NCBI GenBank assembly: GCA_963921825.1
Contig: OY997589.1
Span: 51,702,546-51,766,545 of the forward strand
From: Erodium maritimum
Taxonomy: Eukaryota > Streptophyta > Magnoliopsida > Geraniales > Geraniaceae
DNA: 64,000 bases
Direction: 5' to 3'
Under the pieces are notes generated by a model. That model was not told the DNA's origin, did not search any database, and was given only the letters and a program-made list of their open reading frames with translations. Made by a program: the position numbers and the translations under genes. Below are positions 1 through 11,200 of the stretch, piece after piece. Every line of letters begins with the position of its first letter. Within the stretch, counting starts at the first letter, position 1.

Positions 1-1805
1 AACCTCCGGGCATGGTCATATGCCTCCAGTCAAACAATTAACGCTAAGTTCTCTGCTCCTACGACACTACTAAGTGTCACATGCATTTCCAGTATTCGCT
101 ACGTTCCCGTATCATGCATTTCTAATATTCGATAACCTAAATAACCCACGACACCCCGGTGTCACATGCAATTCTACAGTTAACTTTCCCTAGTCAGGGC
201 CGAGATCCGGCTACTTTTCCCTACCTCGTAAGCAACTCCAAAAGCGTTCCACTAAACCCGAGATGAAACGCAGTCACTCGCCGAGCCTCCCTTTGCCTCG
301 GTCCGCAGCACGATCTAAAAGAACACAGATTTAACTCACTTTTAAGCTAGTACGAACAGGTCGAAAATTAAATAACTCAACGCCCAAAATTAATAACGGT
401 TCCGCCGTTAAGTTAACGGCTGCGATTTGTCCATTTTAAATTCGACAGTTGTCGTTTACACTCGAGCGGGATAAAAGTCGGATTACAACGGATCGGGTTC
501 GAGCACTCGCGCACCGAACCCAGGTTTGATCTAAACCCCGTTTAAACCCCTTTTAAACTTAAAACCGTCTTTGAACTCCTTTGCTTTGTTTAAATCCGAC
601 TTCGACTTGAACACAACGGTTTCCTTCCGCTCGTTTCCAAACTCGACATTTTTGGTCCGAAACCCTTCTAAAACCGATTTGATTTCGTTTTCCCTCCTTT
701 TTGATTTAACTTAACTCAAATTCGTTTAACGACCGACCTTCGTTTTAAACCCCAATTAATTCAACCGATTTAGTTTTATCGATAACTAATTAATCGAACT
801 TTTAACCTAAAACAGATTTTTCAACGTAACGCTCAAATTAAACCCTTTTCTTCTTCAACGTTAACCAAATCTGGAAGTCGTTCGAAACCTAACAATAGTA
901 TCAAAACTTTGTTCAACTTTACAATTTTCAGATTTACAACAATACAACAAATCCTTTAAACAACCAGATCTACGTTTTCTGTTCTGTTCCCTTCCATTTC
1001 GGGAGCTCCGTTCCATCCCGACCGGATCTAAACGAACTCGGGAACGGGAAAGCAAAGACGAAGAAGAACGGATCGGGTTAGGTACGGCCGACCACCGGCG
1101 CCGGTCGGCCGAAGTTCCACGGCCGAGAACTAACCGTGAGGATGGCGGCGGTGCACGGCGGTGTACGGCGGCGTACGGCTGCGTAGGGCTGGGGTCCGGA
1201 CGGCTCGTCCCGTTCCGGATCTGGCGAGCTCGCCGGCGACGGCTGGAGCTCGGGGCGAGTTAGGGCTCGGACGGGAAGACCGGAGACGGGAAGAGGGCGG
1301 CGGCGCGTTAGGGTTCGGACGGTACCGGTGGTGGACGGTGGTGGCGTGGGGAGATCGGTGGCGAAAAGGGTGGCCGGAGCTGGTGGTGGCCGGTGCTGGT
1401 TCGGCGAGGAAGACGAAGGAGAAGAGTGAGGCAGGGAGCTCGGGGACAGGGTTGCCGGAGCGGTGACGGGGTCGGGATGGAGGAGGAAGGGATGAGACGG
1501 TGCCGGTGAGGGAGGTGGCGGCCGGAACTGTGGTGGACGGCGTCGGTTTCGGCGAGGAAGACGAGAGAGGAGAGAGAGAGGAGAGGGTGAGGGCGGCTGA
1601 GGTGTGAGGGAAAATAGGGTTTCAGAAGTGTGAGGCTGGGTTATATACCCAGGCCTGACCAGATTGGGCCTCAGCTGGGCTGGGCTGGGCCTGGCCTGGT
1701 CCAGACCTGCTTTCCCTTTTTTTTTTTTTTTCACTCATTTCAAAAACTTACCCTAATGTTTTCGTTTGCAAATTAATACCTTAACGAAACGAAGCGGGTT
1801 TTACA
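1..1805 (-). mobile_element. Partial Ty3/Gypsy LTR, minus orientation, truncated by the window edge
   Basis: This is the U3-side 1.8 kb of an LTR in reverse orientation. It ends with GCGGGTTTTACA, the complement of the TGTAAAACCCGC start of the other LTRs here, and it resembles the LTRs of element B throughout. In sense direction a TATA box lies about 160 bp inside the end, followed by a pyrimidine-rich leader. Satellite resumes directly at 1806, so this is the 5' LTR of an element extending left or a solo LTR. The far end and the target-site duplication (probably GTAAT at 1806-1810) cannot be checked. The long proline- and serine-rich reading frame at 1078-1734 is GC-rich low-complexity sequence that runs into the poly-T tract, and I do not regard it as a gene. 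Confidence 0.85.
1641..1647 (-). promoter_or_regulatory. TATA box of the partial LTR
   Basis: TATATAA on the minus strand, about 160 bp inside the LTR 5' end. The same position carries a TATA-like element in nearly all the Gypsy LTRs here, which makes it the likely core promoter. Confidence 0.6.
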
Positions 1806-4800
1806 GTAATATGTAAGAAACCAGGAGTAACAAAATGTTCTTTTTGTTCCTCAAGGGACTCCTATGGGCCTCTAGTTGTGTATAGGCATACATATGCCTA
1901 TTAAAGTACCCCAACAACAGTGAAAAAACTCAATTCGAGACTATTTGGGATTAAAACAAAATAGCCTCTCATATAAATATACACTATAATACTTAAGAAG
2001 TAAATAAGTAACAAATTGTTCGTTTTGTCCATTAAACGACTCATATGGGCTTCTAGTTGTGTATACAAATAGATATTCCTATTAAAGTACCTCAACTACT
2101 GTGGGAACCCAATCAGAGACAATTTGGACTCCAAACAAGTTTTTCTCTCATCTAGACATACTATAGTATTTAAGCAATAAATAGGAGTAACATATTATTC
2201 TTTTTGTCCCTCAACGAACTCATACGGGCCTCTAGTTATTTATACACATAGATATGCCTATTAAAGTACTCCCACAAACCTTGGGAACCCAAATCCGAGT
2301 CCGTTTGTGATTGAAACAATATAGTCTTTCATCTAGACATATTGTCATATGTAAGAAACCAGGGGTAACAAAATGTTATTTTTGTTCCTCAAGTGACTCC
2401 TATGGGCCTCTAGTTGTGTATAGGCATACATATGCCTATTAAAGTACCCCACCAACCGTGGAAAAACTCAATTCGAGACCATTTGGGCTTAAAACAAAAT
2501 AGCCTCTCATCCGAACATACACTATAATATTTAAGAAGTCGATAGGAGTAACAAATTGATCTTTTTGTCCCTCAAAGGACTCGTATGGGCCTCTATTTGT
2601 TTATACACATAGATATGCCTATTAAAGTACTCCCACAAACCTTGGGAACCCAAAACCGAGACCGTTTTCTATTGAAAAAATATAGTCTTTCATCTAGACA
2701 TATTGTAATATGTAAGAAACCAGGAGTAACAAAATGTTCTTTTTGTTCCTCAAGGGACTCCTATGGGCATCTAGTTGTGTATAGGCATACATATGCCTAT
2801 TAAAGTACCCCACCAACCGTGAAAAAACTCAATTCGAGACTATTTGGGGTTAAAAAAAATAGCCTCTTATCTAAACATACACTATAATATTTAAGAAGTC
2901 AATAAGAGCAACAAATTGTTCTTTTTGTCCATTAAACGACTCATATGGGCTTCTAGTTGTGTATACAAATAGATATTCCTATTAAAGTACCTCAACTACT
3001 GTGGGAACCCAATCCGAGACAATTTGGACTCCAAACAAGTTTTTCTCTCATCTAGACATACTATAGTATTTAAGCAATAAATAGGAGTAACATATTATTC
3101 TTTTTGTCCCTCAACGAACTCATACGGGCCTCTAGTTATTTATACACATAGATATGCCCATTAAAGTACTCCCACAAACCTTGGGAACCCAAATCCGAGT
3201 CCGTTTGTGATTGAAACAATATAGTCTTTCATCTAGACATATTGTAATATGTAAGAAACCAGGGGTAACAAAATGTTATTTTTGTTCCTCAAGTGACTGC
3301 TATGGGCCTCTAGTTGTGTATAGGCATACATATGCCTATTAAAGTACCCCACCAACCGTGGAAAAACTCAATTCGAGACCATTTGGGCTTAAAACAAAAT
3401 AACCTCTCATCTAAACATACACTATAATATTTAAGAAGTCAATAGGAGTAACAAATTGTTCTTTTTGTCCATTAAAGGACTAATATGGGCTTCTAGTTGT
3501 GTATACCAATAGATATTCCTATTAAAGTACCCCAACTACTGTGGGAACCCAATCCGAGACAATTTGCACTCCAAACAAGTTTTTCTCTCATCTAGACATA
3601 CAATAGTATTTAAGAAATAAATAGGAGTAACAAATTGTTCTTTTTGTCCCTCAAAGGACTCATATAGGCTTCTAGTTGTTTATACACATAGATATTCCTA
3701 TTAAAGTACCCCCACAAACCTTGGGAACCCAAAACCGAGACCGTTTGTGATTGAAAAAATATAGTCTTTCATCTAGACATATTGTAATATGTAAGAAACT
3801 AGAAGTAACAAAATGTTCTTTTTGTTCCTCAAGGGACTCCTATGGGCCTCTAGTTGTGTATGTGCATACATATGACTGTTAAATTACCCCCACCAACCGT
3901 GGAAAAACTCAATTCGAGACCATTTGGGCTTAAAACAAAATAGCCTCTCATCCGAACATACACTATAATATTTAAGAAGTCAATAGGAGTAACAAATTGA
4001 TCTTTTTGTCCCTCAAAGGACTCGTATGGGCCTCTAGTTGTTTATACACATAGATATGCCTATTAAAGTACTCCCAGAAACCTTGGGAACCCAAAACCGA
4101 GACCGTTTGTGATTGAAAAAATATAGTCTTTCATCTAGACATATTGTAATATGTAAGAAACCAGGAGTAACAAAATGTTCTTTTTGTTCCTCAAGTGACT
4201 CCTATGGGCCTCTAGTTGTGTATGGGCATACATATGCCTATTAAATTACCCCCACCAACCTTGGAAAAACTCAATTCGAGACCATTTGGGCTTAAAACAA
4301 AATAGGCTCTCATCTGAACATACACTATACTATTTAAGAAGTCAATAGGAGTAACAAATTGATCTTTTTGTCCCTCAAAGGACTCATATGGGCCTCTGGT
4401 TGTTTATACACATAGATATACCTATTAAAGTACTCCCACAAACCTTGGGAACCCAAATCCGAGTCCGTTTTTGATTGAAACAATATAGTCTTTCATCTAG
4501 ACATATTGTAATATGTAAGAAAACAGGAGTAACAAAATGTTCTTTTTGTTCCTCAAGGGACTCCTATGGGCCTCTAGTTGTGTATAGGCATACATATGCC
4601 TATTAAAGTACCCCACCAACCGTGAAAAAACTCAATTCGAGACTATTTGGGCTTAAAAAAAAATAGCCTCTCATCTAAACATACACTATAATATTTAAGA
4701 AGTCAATAAGAGTAACAAATTGTTCTTTTTGTCCATTAAACGACTCATATGGGCTTCTAGTTGTGTATACAAATAGATATTCCTATTAAAGTACCTCAAC

Positions 4801-4898
4801 TACTGTGGGAACCCAATCCGAGACAATTTGGACTCCAAACAAGTTTTTCTCTCATCTAGACATACTATAGTATTTAAGCAATAAATAGGAGTAACATA
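1806..4898. repeat. 180-bp satellite array, block 1
   Basis: About 17 head-to-tail monomers. The anchor GGGCCTCTAG (or GGGCTTCTAG) recurs at 1866, 2047, 2226, 2404, 2587, 2765, 2947, 3126, 3304, 3487, 3666, 3844, 4028, 4206, 4390, 4568 and 4751, giving monomers of 178-184 bp. Three monomer types alternate: about 178 bp (GTGTATAGGCATACATATG), about 179 bp (TTTATACACATAGATATGC) and about 183 bp (GTGTATACAAATAGATATTC). The array is therefore built of dimers and trimers of about 360 and 540 bp. Short reading frames in it occur by chance in a repeated sequence. Confidence 0.95.
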
Positions 4899-6619
4899 TG
4901 TAATAACCACTCCCGGTTAACGCCAGTCAAACCTGCGAAAAACAGGAAAATTTAAAAATTTTAAGACGGACACTTAATGAACCTAAAATGATCCCGAGTG
5001 TCATACCGGACTTAAGTTGACCCCGTTATTGACCAAAGTGAGTTACGGGGGACTCAGGGCAACTTTCTGATCAATTTGAGAAATGTTGACTTTTCGCTGG
5101 AAAAGTCAACCGAGCGACGTTTTGGTCCATTCGAGGACCATTTTGGATCCGAAAAGCTTAACCGTCATCCCAGCGGTCTTAGTTGAGCCGTTTCCTTGTG
5201 GCCCGCCAAGTTTCGTAATTTTTGGGAAAAAGTGCCCGTTCGGGGCCCGAAACGTCCGATTTTCGCGAATCTGATTGGAAAATATGAACTAGATATTTTC
5301 CAAAAGGTGTGGGACCCACCTTGACACATGTCCTAAATGTGGTGTTGTTAGTTTTGGGGGGAAAATGAATGGAGGAGAAGGGCTGGCCGAGACTTGGGTT
5401 TTAAAAGAAAAAAAAAGAGTTTTAATTGGGTTTTTATGTTAGTTGTTTTAAATTAGAAAGAAGAAGAGAGGTTTTAGAGAGAGAAGGAGAAGGAGAAGAA
5501 GAGAGAAGAAGGGAGGTTGAGCTAGGGTTTGTGATCGAGCCCTTGGATCGAGTCAAAGCAAAGAGCAATCCCGTTCCCCTCGTTCTCCTCTACGGTAATA
5601 CCCGAATCGATTCTCGTTTTGGTTATTTTCTTGGAAGCTAGGGTTTGAGTATAAACTAAGGCTTAGGGTTGTGTAGAGTGTGGGGAGGTGTTGGAGACGT
5701 TTTAGAGGTGTTTGGGGGTTTAATTTCACGTTTTCCGGTGACCGGAGGCTCGGGAGGAGCTCCGGCCATGAGGTGGCTGGCCGGAGCTGGCAGCAGCCAC
5801 CACATGGTGGCCGAGCCTCCCCTTAAACCCTAGGGTCTCGGCCAAGTAGTGTGGGTGGGGCCCACATGCTCGGGTGCTCGGTTTTTATCGTTCGGGTGGT
5901 TTAAAACGTTCCCCGGACCATTTATCCTTAATCGAATCGAAATTTGGAATTAAATTGGAGAAGTTGTAATTAACGGGTTTTGGAAACTTTAAACGTTAAT
6001 TAATTGACTTAGAAGTCGGAATTCAATTCCGTCAAGTGCGTTGGGTTCCTTGAAATATTCTAAGACCGTAGAAACGAAAACGGGAACTTTTGGAGCCCCG
6101 GGAGGCAATTAACCAAAACCCGGGCAGATTCGCCATGTCGGGCGAATCTGGCCTTTACGGGTCCTTTATCGACAATATCAAGTAATTGGGAAGTTTGGGA
6201 GTGATCGGCATTGTCGGGGTTACGTTTGGGCGTTAAGTATGTTAATTTTCGGTTTATTCGTACTAGTTTAAAAGTACTTTGAATTTGTGTTCTTTTAGAT
6301 CGTGCTACGGACCGAGGCAAAGGGAAGCTCGGCGAGTGACTGGGTGTACTTCGGGTGTTGTTGGAGCGCTTTTGGGATTATATACGAGGTAGGGAAAAGT
6401 AGCCGGATCTCGGCCCTGACTGGGGAAAGTTAACAGTAGAATTGCATGTGACACTGGGGTGTCGTGGGTTGAATAGGTTTATTTAAATATTAGAAAAGCA
6501 TGATACGAGTTTGTAGCGTTTATTAGAAAAGCATGTTACGGGGACTTAGTAATTATTGGAAAGGCTTGTGACACTTAGTAGTGTCGTAGGAACAGAGAAC
6601 TTAGCGTTAATTGTTTTAC

Positions 6620-7330
6620 TGGAGGCATATGACCATGCCCGGAGGTTGTTTGTGAACTTATCTATATTAGGAGTACTGGAGGCATATGACCATGCCCGGA
6701 GGTTGATTGTGAAACTGTTGATGTTAGGACTGTTGGAGGCTTGGTTAAGCCGGATGTTGATTGCTTATTTGGTGTCTTGAGTGGCCTTGAGAGCCCGTAT
6801 TTTATTATCGAGTTCTGGGTGGCCTTGAGAGCCCGTATTATTTATTGATTGAGTTTGGGTGGCCTTGAGAGCCCGTATTTTATTATCGAGTTTTGGGTGG
6901 CCTTGAGAGCCCGTATTATTTATTGATTGAGTTTGGGTGGTCTTGAGAGCCCGTATTTTTATTATCGAGTTTTGGGTGGCCTTGAGAGCCCGTATTATTT
7001 ATTGATTGAGTTTGGGTGGCCATGAGAGCCCGTCTATTTAAATTGGTGTTTTGGGTGGCCTTGAGGGCCCGTGTACTAAGGATGGTGTCTTTGGCTGGCC
7101 TGACCGAGTTAGAGTCTCGGGGGGGTTGCAAGCTTCCTTTAGCTGGCTTACGAGTTAGAGTCTCGGTAAGTTGCAAGCGTGTCTTATGGTTGGTGTCTTG
7201 GGAGGCCGTGAGTGCCTGTGGGATTGTTGAGTCCGTGTCTTACTATCGGTGTGTCTTGGGAGGCCGTGAGTGCCTGTGGGGCTGTTGAGTTCGAGTTTTA
7301 CTGTTGGTGTCTTGGTGGCCATGAGTGCCT
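6620..7330 (+). repeat. Tandem GGTGGCCTTGAGAGCCCG array in the LTR
   Basis: After two copies of a GGAGGCATATGACCATGCCC motif, the unit GGTGGCCTTGAGAGCCCGTA recurs every 38-40 bp (for example near 6787, 6825, 6865 and 6903), decaying to GTGAGTGCCTGTG variants by 7330. The same array occupies the same place in all the Gypsy LTRs of the window, on the complementary strand in those pointing left. Confidence 0.85.
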
Positions 7331-7399
7331 GTGAGTGTTGAACTTGTGTTGTTACTGGTTGATGAATTTGCGTGTGATTGTGATTGCGGATCCCGGTAG

Positions 7400-7620
7400 G
7401 TTGCAAGCATTCTTTGGCTGGCCTGACCAAGTTTGAGTATCAACGGGTTGCAAGCATTCTTTGGCTGGCCTGACACGAGTTTGAGTAACACAGGTTGCAA
7501 GCATTCTTTGGTTGGCCTGGTCCGAGTTTGAGTAACACAGGTTGCAAGCATTCTTTGGCTGGCCTGGTCCGAGTTTGAGTATCACAGGTTGTAAGCATTC
7601 TTTGGCTAGCATGATCCGTG
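7400..7620 (+). repeat. 47-bp tandem array specific to this LTR subfamily
   Basis: Five copies of a unit containing GCAAGCATTCTTTGG start at about 7403, 7450, 7497, 7544 and 7591, a steady 47-bp period. Other LTRs carry unrelated arrays at the equivalent place. Confidence 0.85.
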
Positions 7621-7924
7621 TTCGTGTGAGTGGGAGAGGTTACTGAGCAGCTGGTATGCGATCCTTTGTGATCTTGTTTGGTGTGCGATCCTTTGTGATC
7701 TTGTTTGGCGTTGTGTAGTCTTTCTGTCGTGTCCTTGGAGGAGGTCGTCGATAGTTGTGTCGGGTCTACGTTGTGTTATCGAGTGTTGAGTCTGTTGAGG
7801 AAGGTAACGGGTTGTGGGTCAGTTGGGTACTTGAGTTGGGGACTATAGTCCCAGTGTTGGGTTTGGTTTTAGTGTTACTGGCTTTGTCTGCTAATTATGC
7901 CGTAGTCAGTCTGTTATCCGTGGT

Positions 7925-7942
7925 GGTGAGCGAACGCTCACC
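7925..7942 (+). other. Conserved LTR hairpin
   Basis: GGTGAGCGAACGCTCACC forms a perfect 8-bp stem around two A residues. It is found in every complete Gypsy LTR of the window, always followed about 20 bases later by a pyrimidine-rich TTTTCCTACAG. Confidence 0.7.
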
Positions 7943-8217
7943 CCTAGCTGCTTTTCCTACAGGTACTGTTCGTGGGACGGACTAGGTGAGCTCTTGAAGT
8001 TCATGGAGCTTGGAGCGGAGTCTGGTCTTTACTTTTGTTGAGTCTAGTGACGGATGTGTACCTTGTCCACTTGTTGGGACGTTTTTGTATTGTAAATACT
8101 ACTATTATTTTGGTAAATAAATGGAAATGTCAAAGCTTTTATTCAAAACAGGTTTTAAGTATTCATGTTTTAAAAGTTCGCGTCCCGAGTTCGATTCGCT
8201 GAAATTGGGGCGTGACA

Positions 8218-11200
8218 ACATATTATTCTTTTTGTCCCTCAACGAACTCATACGGGCCTCTAGTTATTTATACACATAGATATGCCCATTAAAGTACTCC
8301 CACAAACCTTGGGAACCCAAATCCGAGTCCGTTTGTGATTGAAACAATATAGTCTTTCATCTAGACATATTGTAATATGTAAGAAACCAGGGGTAACAAA
8401 ATGTTATTTTTGTTCCTCAAGTGACTCCTATGGGCCTCTAGTTGTGTATAGGGATACATATGCCTATTAAAGTACCCCACCAACCGTGGAAAAACTCAAT
8501 TCGAGACCATTTGGGCTTAAAACAAAATAACCTCTCATCTAAACATACACTATAATATTTAAGAAGTCAATAGGAGTAACAAATTGTTCTTTTTGTCCAT
8601 TAAAGGACTAATATGGGCTTCTAGTTGTGTATACCAATAGATATTCCTATTAAAGTACCCCAACTACTGTGGGAACCCAATCCGAGACAATTTGGACTCA
8701 AACAAGTTTTTTTCTCATCTAGACATACTATTGTATTTAAGAAATAAATAGGAGTAACAAATTGTTCTTTTTGTCCCTCAAAGGACTCATATGGGCCTCT
8801 AGTTGTTTATACACATAGATATGCCTATTAAAGTACTCCCACAAACCTTGGGAACCCAAAACCGAGACCGTTTGTGATTGAAAAAATATAGTCTTTCATC
8901 TAGACATATTGTAATATGTAAGAAACCAGAAGTAACAAAATGTTCTTTTTGTTCCTCAAGGGACTCCTATGGGCCTCTAGTTGTGTATGGGCATATATAT
9001 GACTATTAAATTACCCCCACCAACCGTGGAAAAACTCAATTCGAGACCATTTGGGCTTAAAAAAATAGCCTCTCATCCGAACATACACTATAATATTTAA
9101 GAAGTCAATAGGAGTAACAAATTGATCTTTTTGTCCCTCAAAGGACTCGTATGGGCCTCTAGTTGTTTATACACATAGATATGCCTATTAAAGTACTCCC
9201 ACAAACCTTGGGAACCCAAATCCGAGTCCGTTTGTGATTGAAACAATATAGTCTTTCATCTAGACATATTGTAATATGTAAGAAACCAGGAGTAACAAAA
9301 TGTTCTTTTTGTTTCTCAAGGGACTCCTATGGGCCTCTAGTTGTGTATAGGCATACATATGCCTATTAAAGTACCCCACCTACCGTGAAAAAACTCCATT
9401 CGAGACTATTTGGGCTTAAAACAAAATAGCCTCTCATCCAAACATACACCATGATATTTAAGAAGTCAATAAGAGTAACAAATTGTTCTTTGTGTCCATT
9501 AAACGACTCCTATGGGCTTCTAGTTGTGTATATAAATAGATATTCCTATTAAAGTACCTCAACTACTGTGGGAACCCAATCCGAGACAATTTGAACTCCA
9601 AACAAGTTTTTCTCTCATCTAGACATACTATAGTTTTTAATAAATAAATAGGAGTAACAAATTGTTCTTTTTGTCCCTCAAAGGACTCATATGGGCCCCT
9701 AGTTTTTATACACATAGATATGCCTAATAAATTACTCCCACAAACCTTGGGAACCCAAATCCGAGTCCGTTTGTGATTGAAACAATATAGTCTTTCATCT
9801 AGACATATTGTAATATGTAAGAAACCAGGAGTAACAAAATGTTCTTTTTGTTCCTCAAGGGACTCCTATGGTCCTCTAGTTGTGTATAAGCATACATATG
9901 CCTATTAAAGTACCCCACCAACCGTGAAAAAACTCAATTCGAGACTATTTGGGCTTAAAAAAAAATAGCCTCTCATCTAAACATACACTATAATATTTAA
10001 GAAGTCAATAAGAGTAACAAATTGTTCGTTTTGTCCATTAAACGACTCATATGGGCTTCTAGTTGTGTATACAATTAGATATTCCTATTAAAGTACCTCA
10101 ACTACTGTGGGAACCCAATCCGAGACAATTTGGACTCCAAACAAGTTTTTCTCTCATCTAGACATACTATAGTATTTAAGAAATAAATAGGAGTAACAAA
10201 TTGTTCTTTTTGTCCCTCAAAGGACTCATATGGGCCTCTAGTTGTTTATACACATAGATATGCTTATTAAAGTACACCCACAAACCTTGGGATCCCAAAA
10301 CCGAGACCGTTTGTGATTGAAAAAATATAGTCTTTCATCTAGACATATTGTAATATATAAGAAACCAGAAGTAACAAAATGTTCTTTTTGTTCCTCAAGG
10401 GATTCCTATGGGCCTCTAGTTGTGTATGGGCATACATATGCCTATTAAATTACCCCACCAACCGTGGAAAAACTCAATTCGATACCATTTGGGCTTAAAA
10501 CAAAATAGCCTCTCATCTGAACATACACTATAATATTTAAGAAGTCAATAGGAGTAACAAATTGATCTTTTTGTCCCTCAAAGGACTCATATGGGCCTCT
10601 AGTTGTTTATACACGTAGATATGCCTATTAAAGTACTCCCACAAACCTTGGGAACCCAAATCCGAGTCCGTTTGTGATTGAAACAATATAGTCTTTCATC
10701 TAGACATATTGTAATATGTAAGAAACCAGGAGTAACAAAATGTTCTTTTTGTTCCTCAAGGGACTCCTATGGGCCTCTAGTTGTGTATAGGCATACATAT
10801 GCCTATTAAAGTACCCCACCAACCGTGAAAAAACTCAATTCGAGACTATTTGGGCTTAAAAAAAATAGCCTCTCATCTAAACATACACTATAATATTTAA
10901 GAAGTCAATAAGAGTAACAAATTGTTCTTTTTGTCCATTAAACGACTCATATGGGCTTCTAGTTGTGTATACAAATAGATATTCCTATTAAAGTACCTCA
11001 ACTACTGTGGGAACCCAATCCGAGACAATTTGGACTCCAAACAAGTTTTTCTCTCATCTAGACATACTATAGTATTTAAGCAATAAATAGGAGTAACATA
11101 TTATTCTTTTTGTCCCTCAACGAACTCATACGGGCCTCTAGTTATTTATACACATAGATATGCCCATTAAAGTACTCCCACAAACCTTGGGAACCCAAAT

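Larger units (their letters stand above)
4899..8217 (+). mobile_element. Solo Ty3/Gypsy LTR, divergent U3 subfamily, with intact target-site duplication
   Basis: The element is 3319 bp, starts TGTAATAACC and ends GGGGCGTGACA. It is flanked by the 5-bp duplication ACATA at 4894-4898 and 8218-8222, inside a satellite monomer that continues undisturbed. There is no internal sequence, so this is a solo LTR left by recombination between two LTRs. The 3' two thirds are homologous to the other Gypsy LTRs, but the first several hundred bases are unrelated and do not start TGTAAAACCCGC, so the U3 belongs to a different subfamily. It holds the GAGAGCCCG tandem array, a 47-bp tandem array and the conserved hairpin plus 3' splice-like site near 7925-7962. 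Confidence 0.92.

Noticed and set aside
1078..1734. Proline/serine-rich reading frames in LTR leaders (also 16384-16803, 21051-21740, 29544-30311, 31264-32046, 40247-40819, 46933-47490, 61540-62004)
   Set aside because: They lie in GC-skewed, CT- or GA-rich leader sequence with open frames on both strands, have no domain, and their starts fall at or before the expected transcription start or run into poly-T/poly-A.
1901..2803. Short reading frames inside the satellite (1901-2095, 2585-2803 and similar at 37450-37644)
   Set aside because: They are chance frames in a 180-bp tandem repeat and are destroyed in neighbouring monomers.
6780..7620. CRISPR-like array of short repeats with spacers
   Set aside because: The context is a plant LTR; units are head-to-tail tandem repeats without unique spacers, and no cas gene is present.
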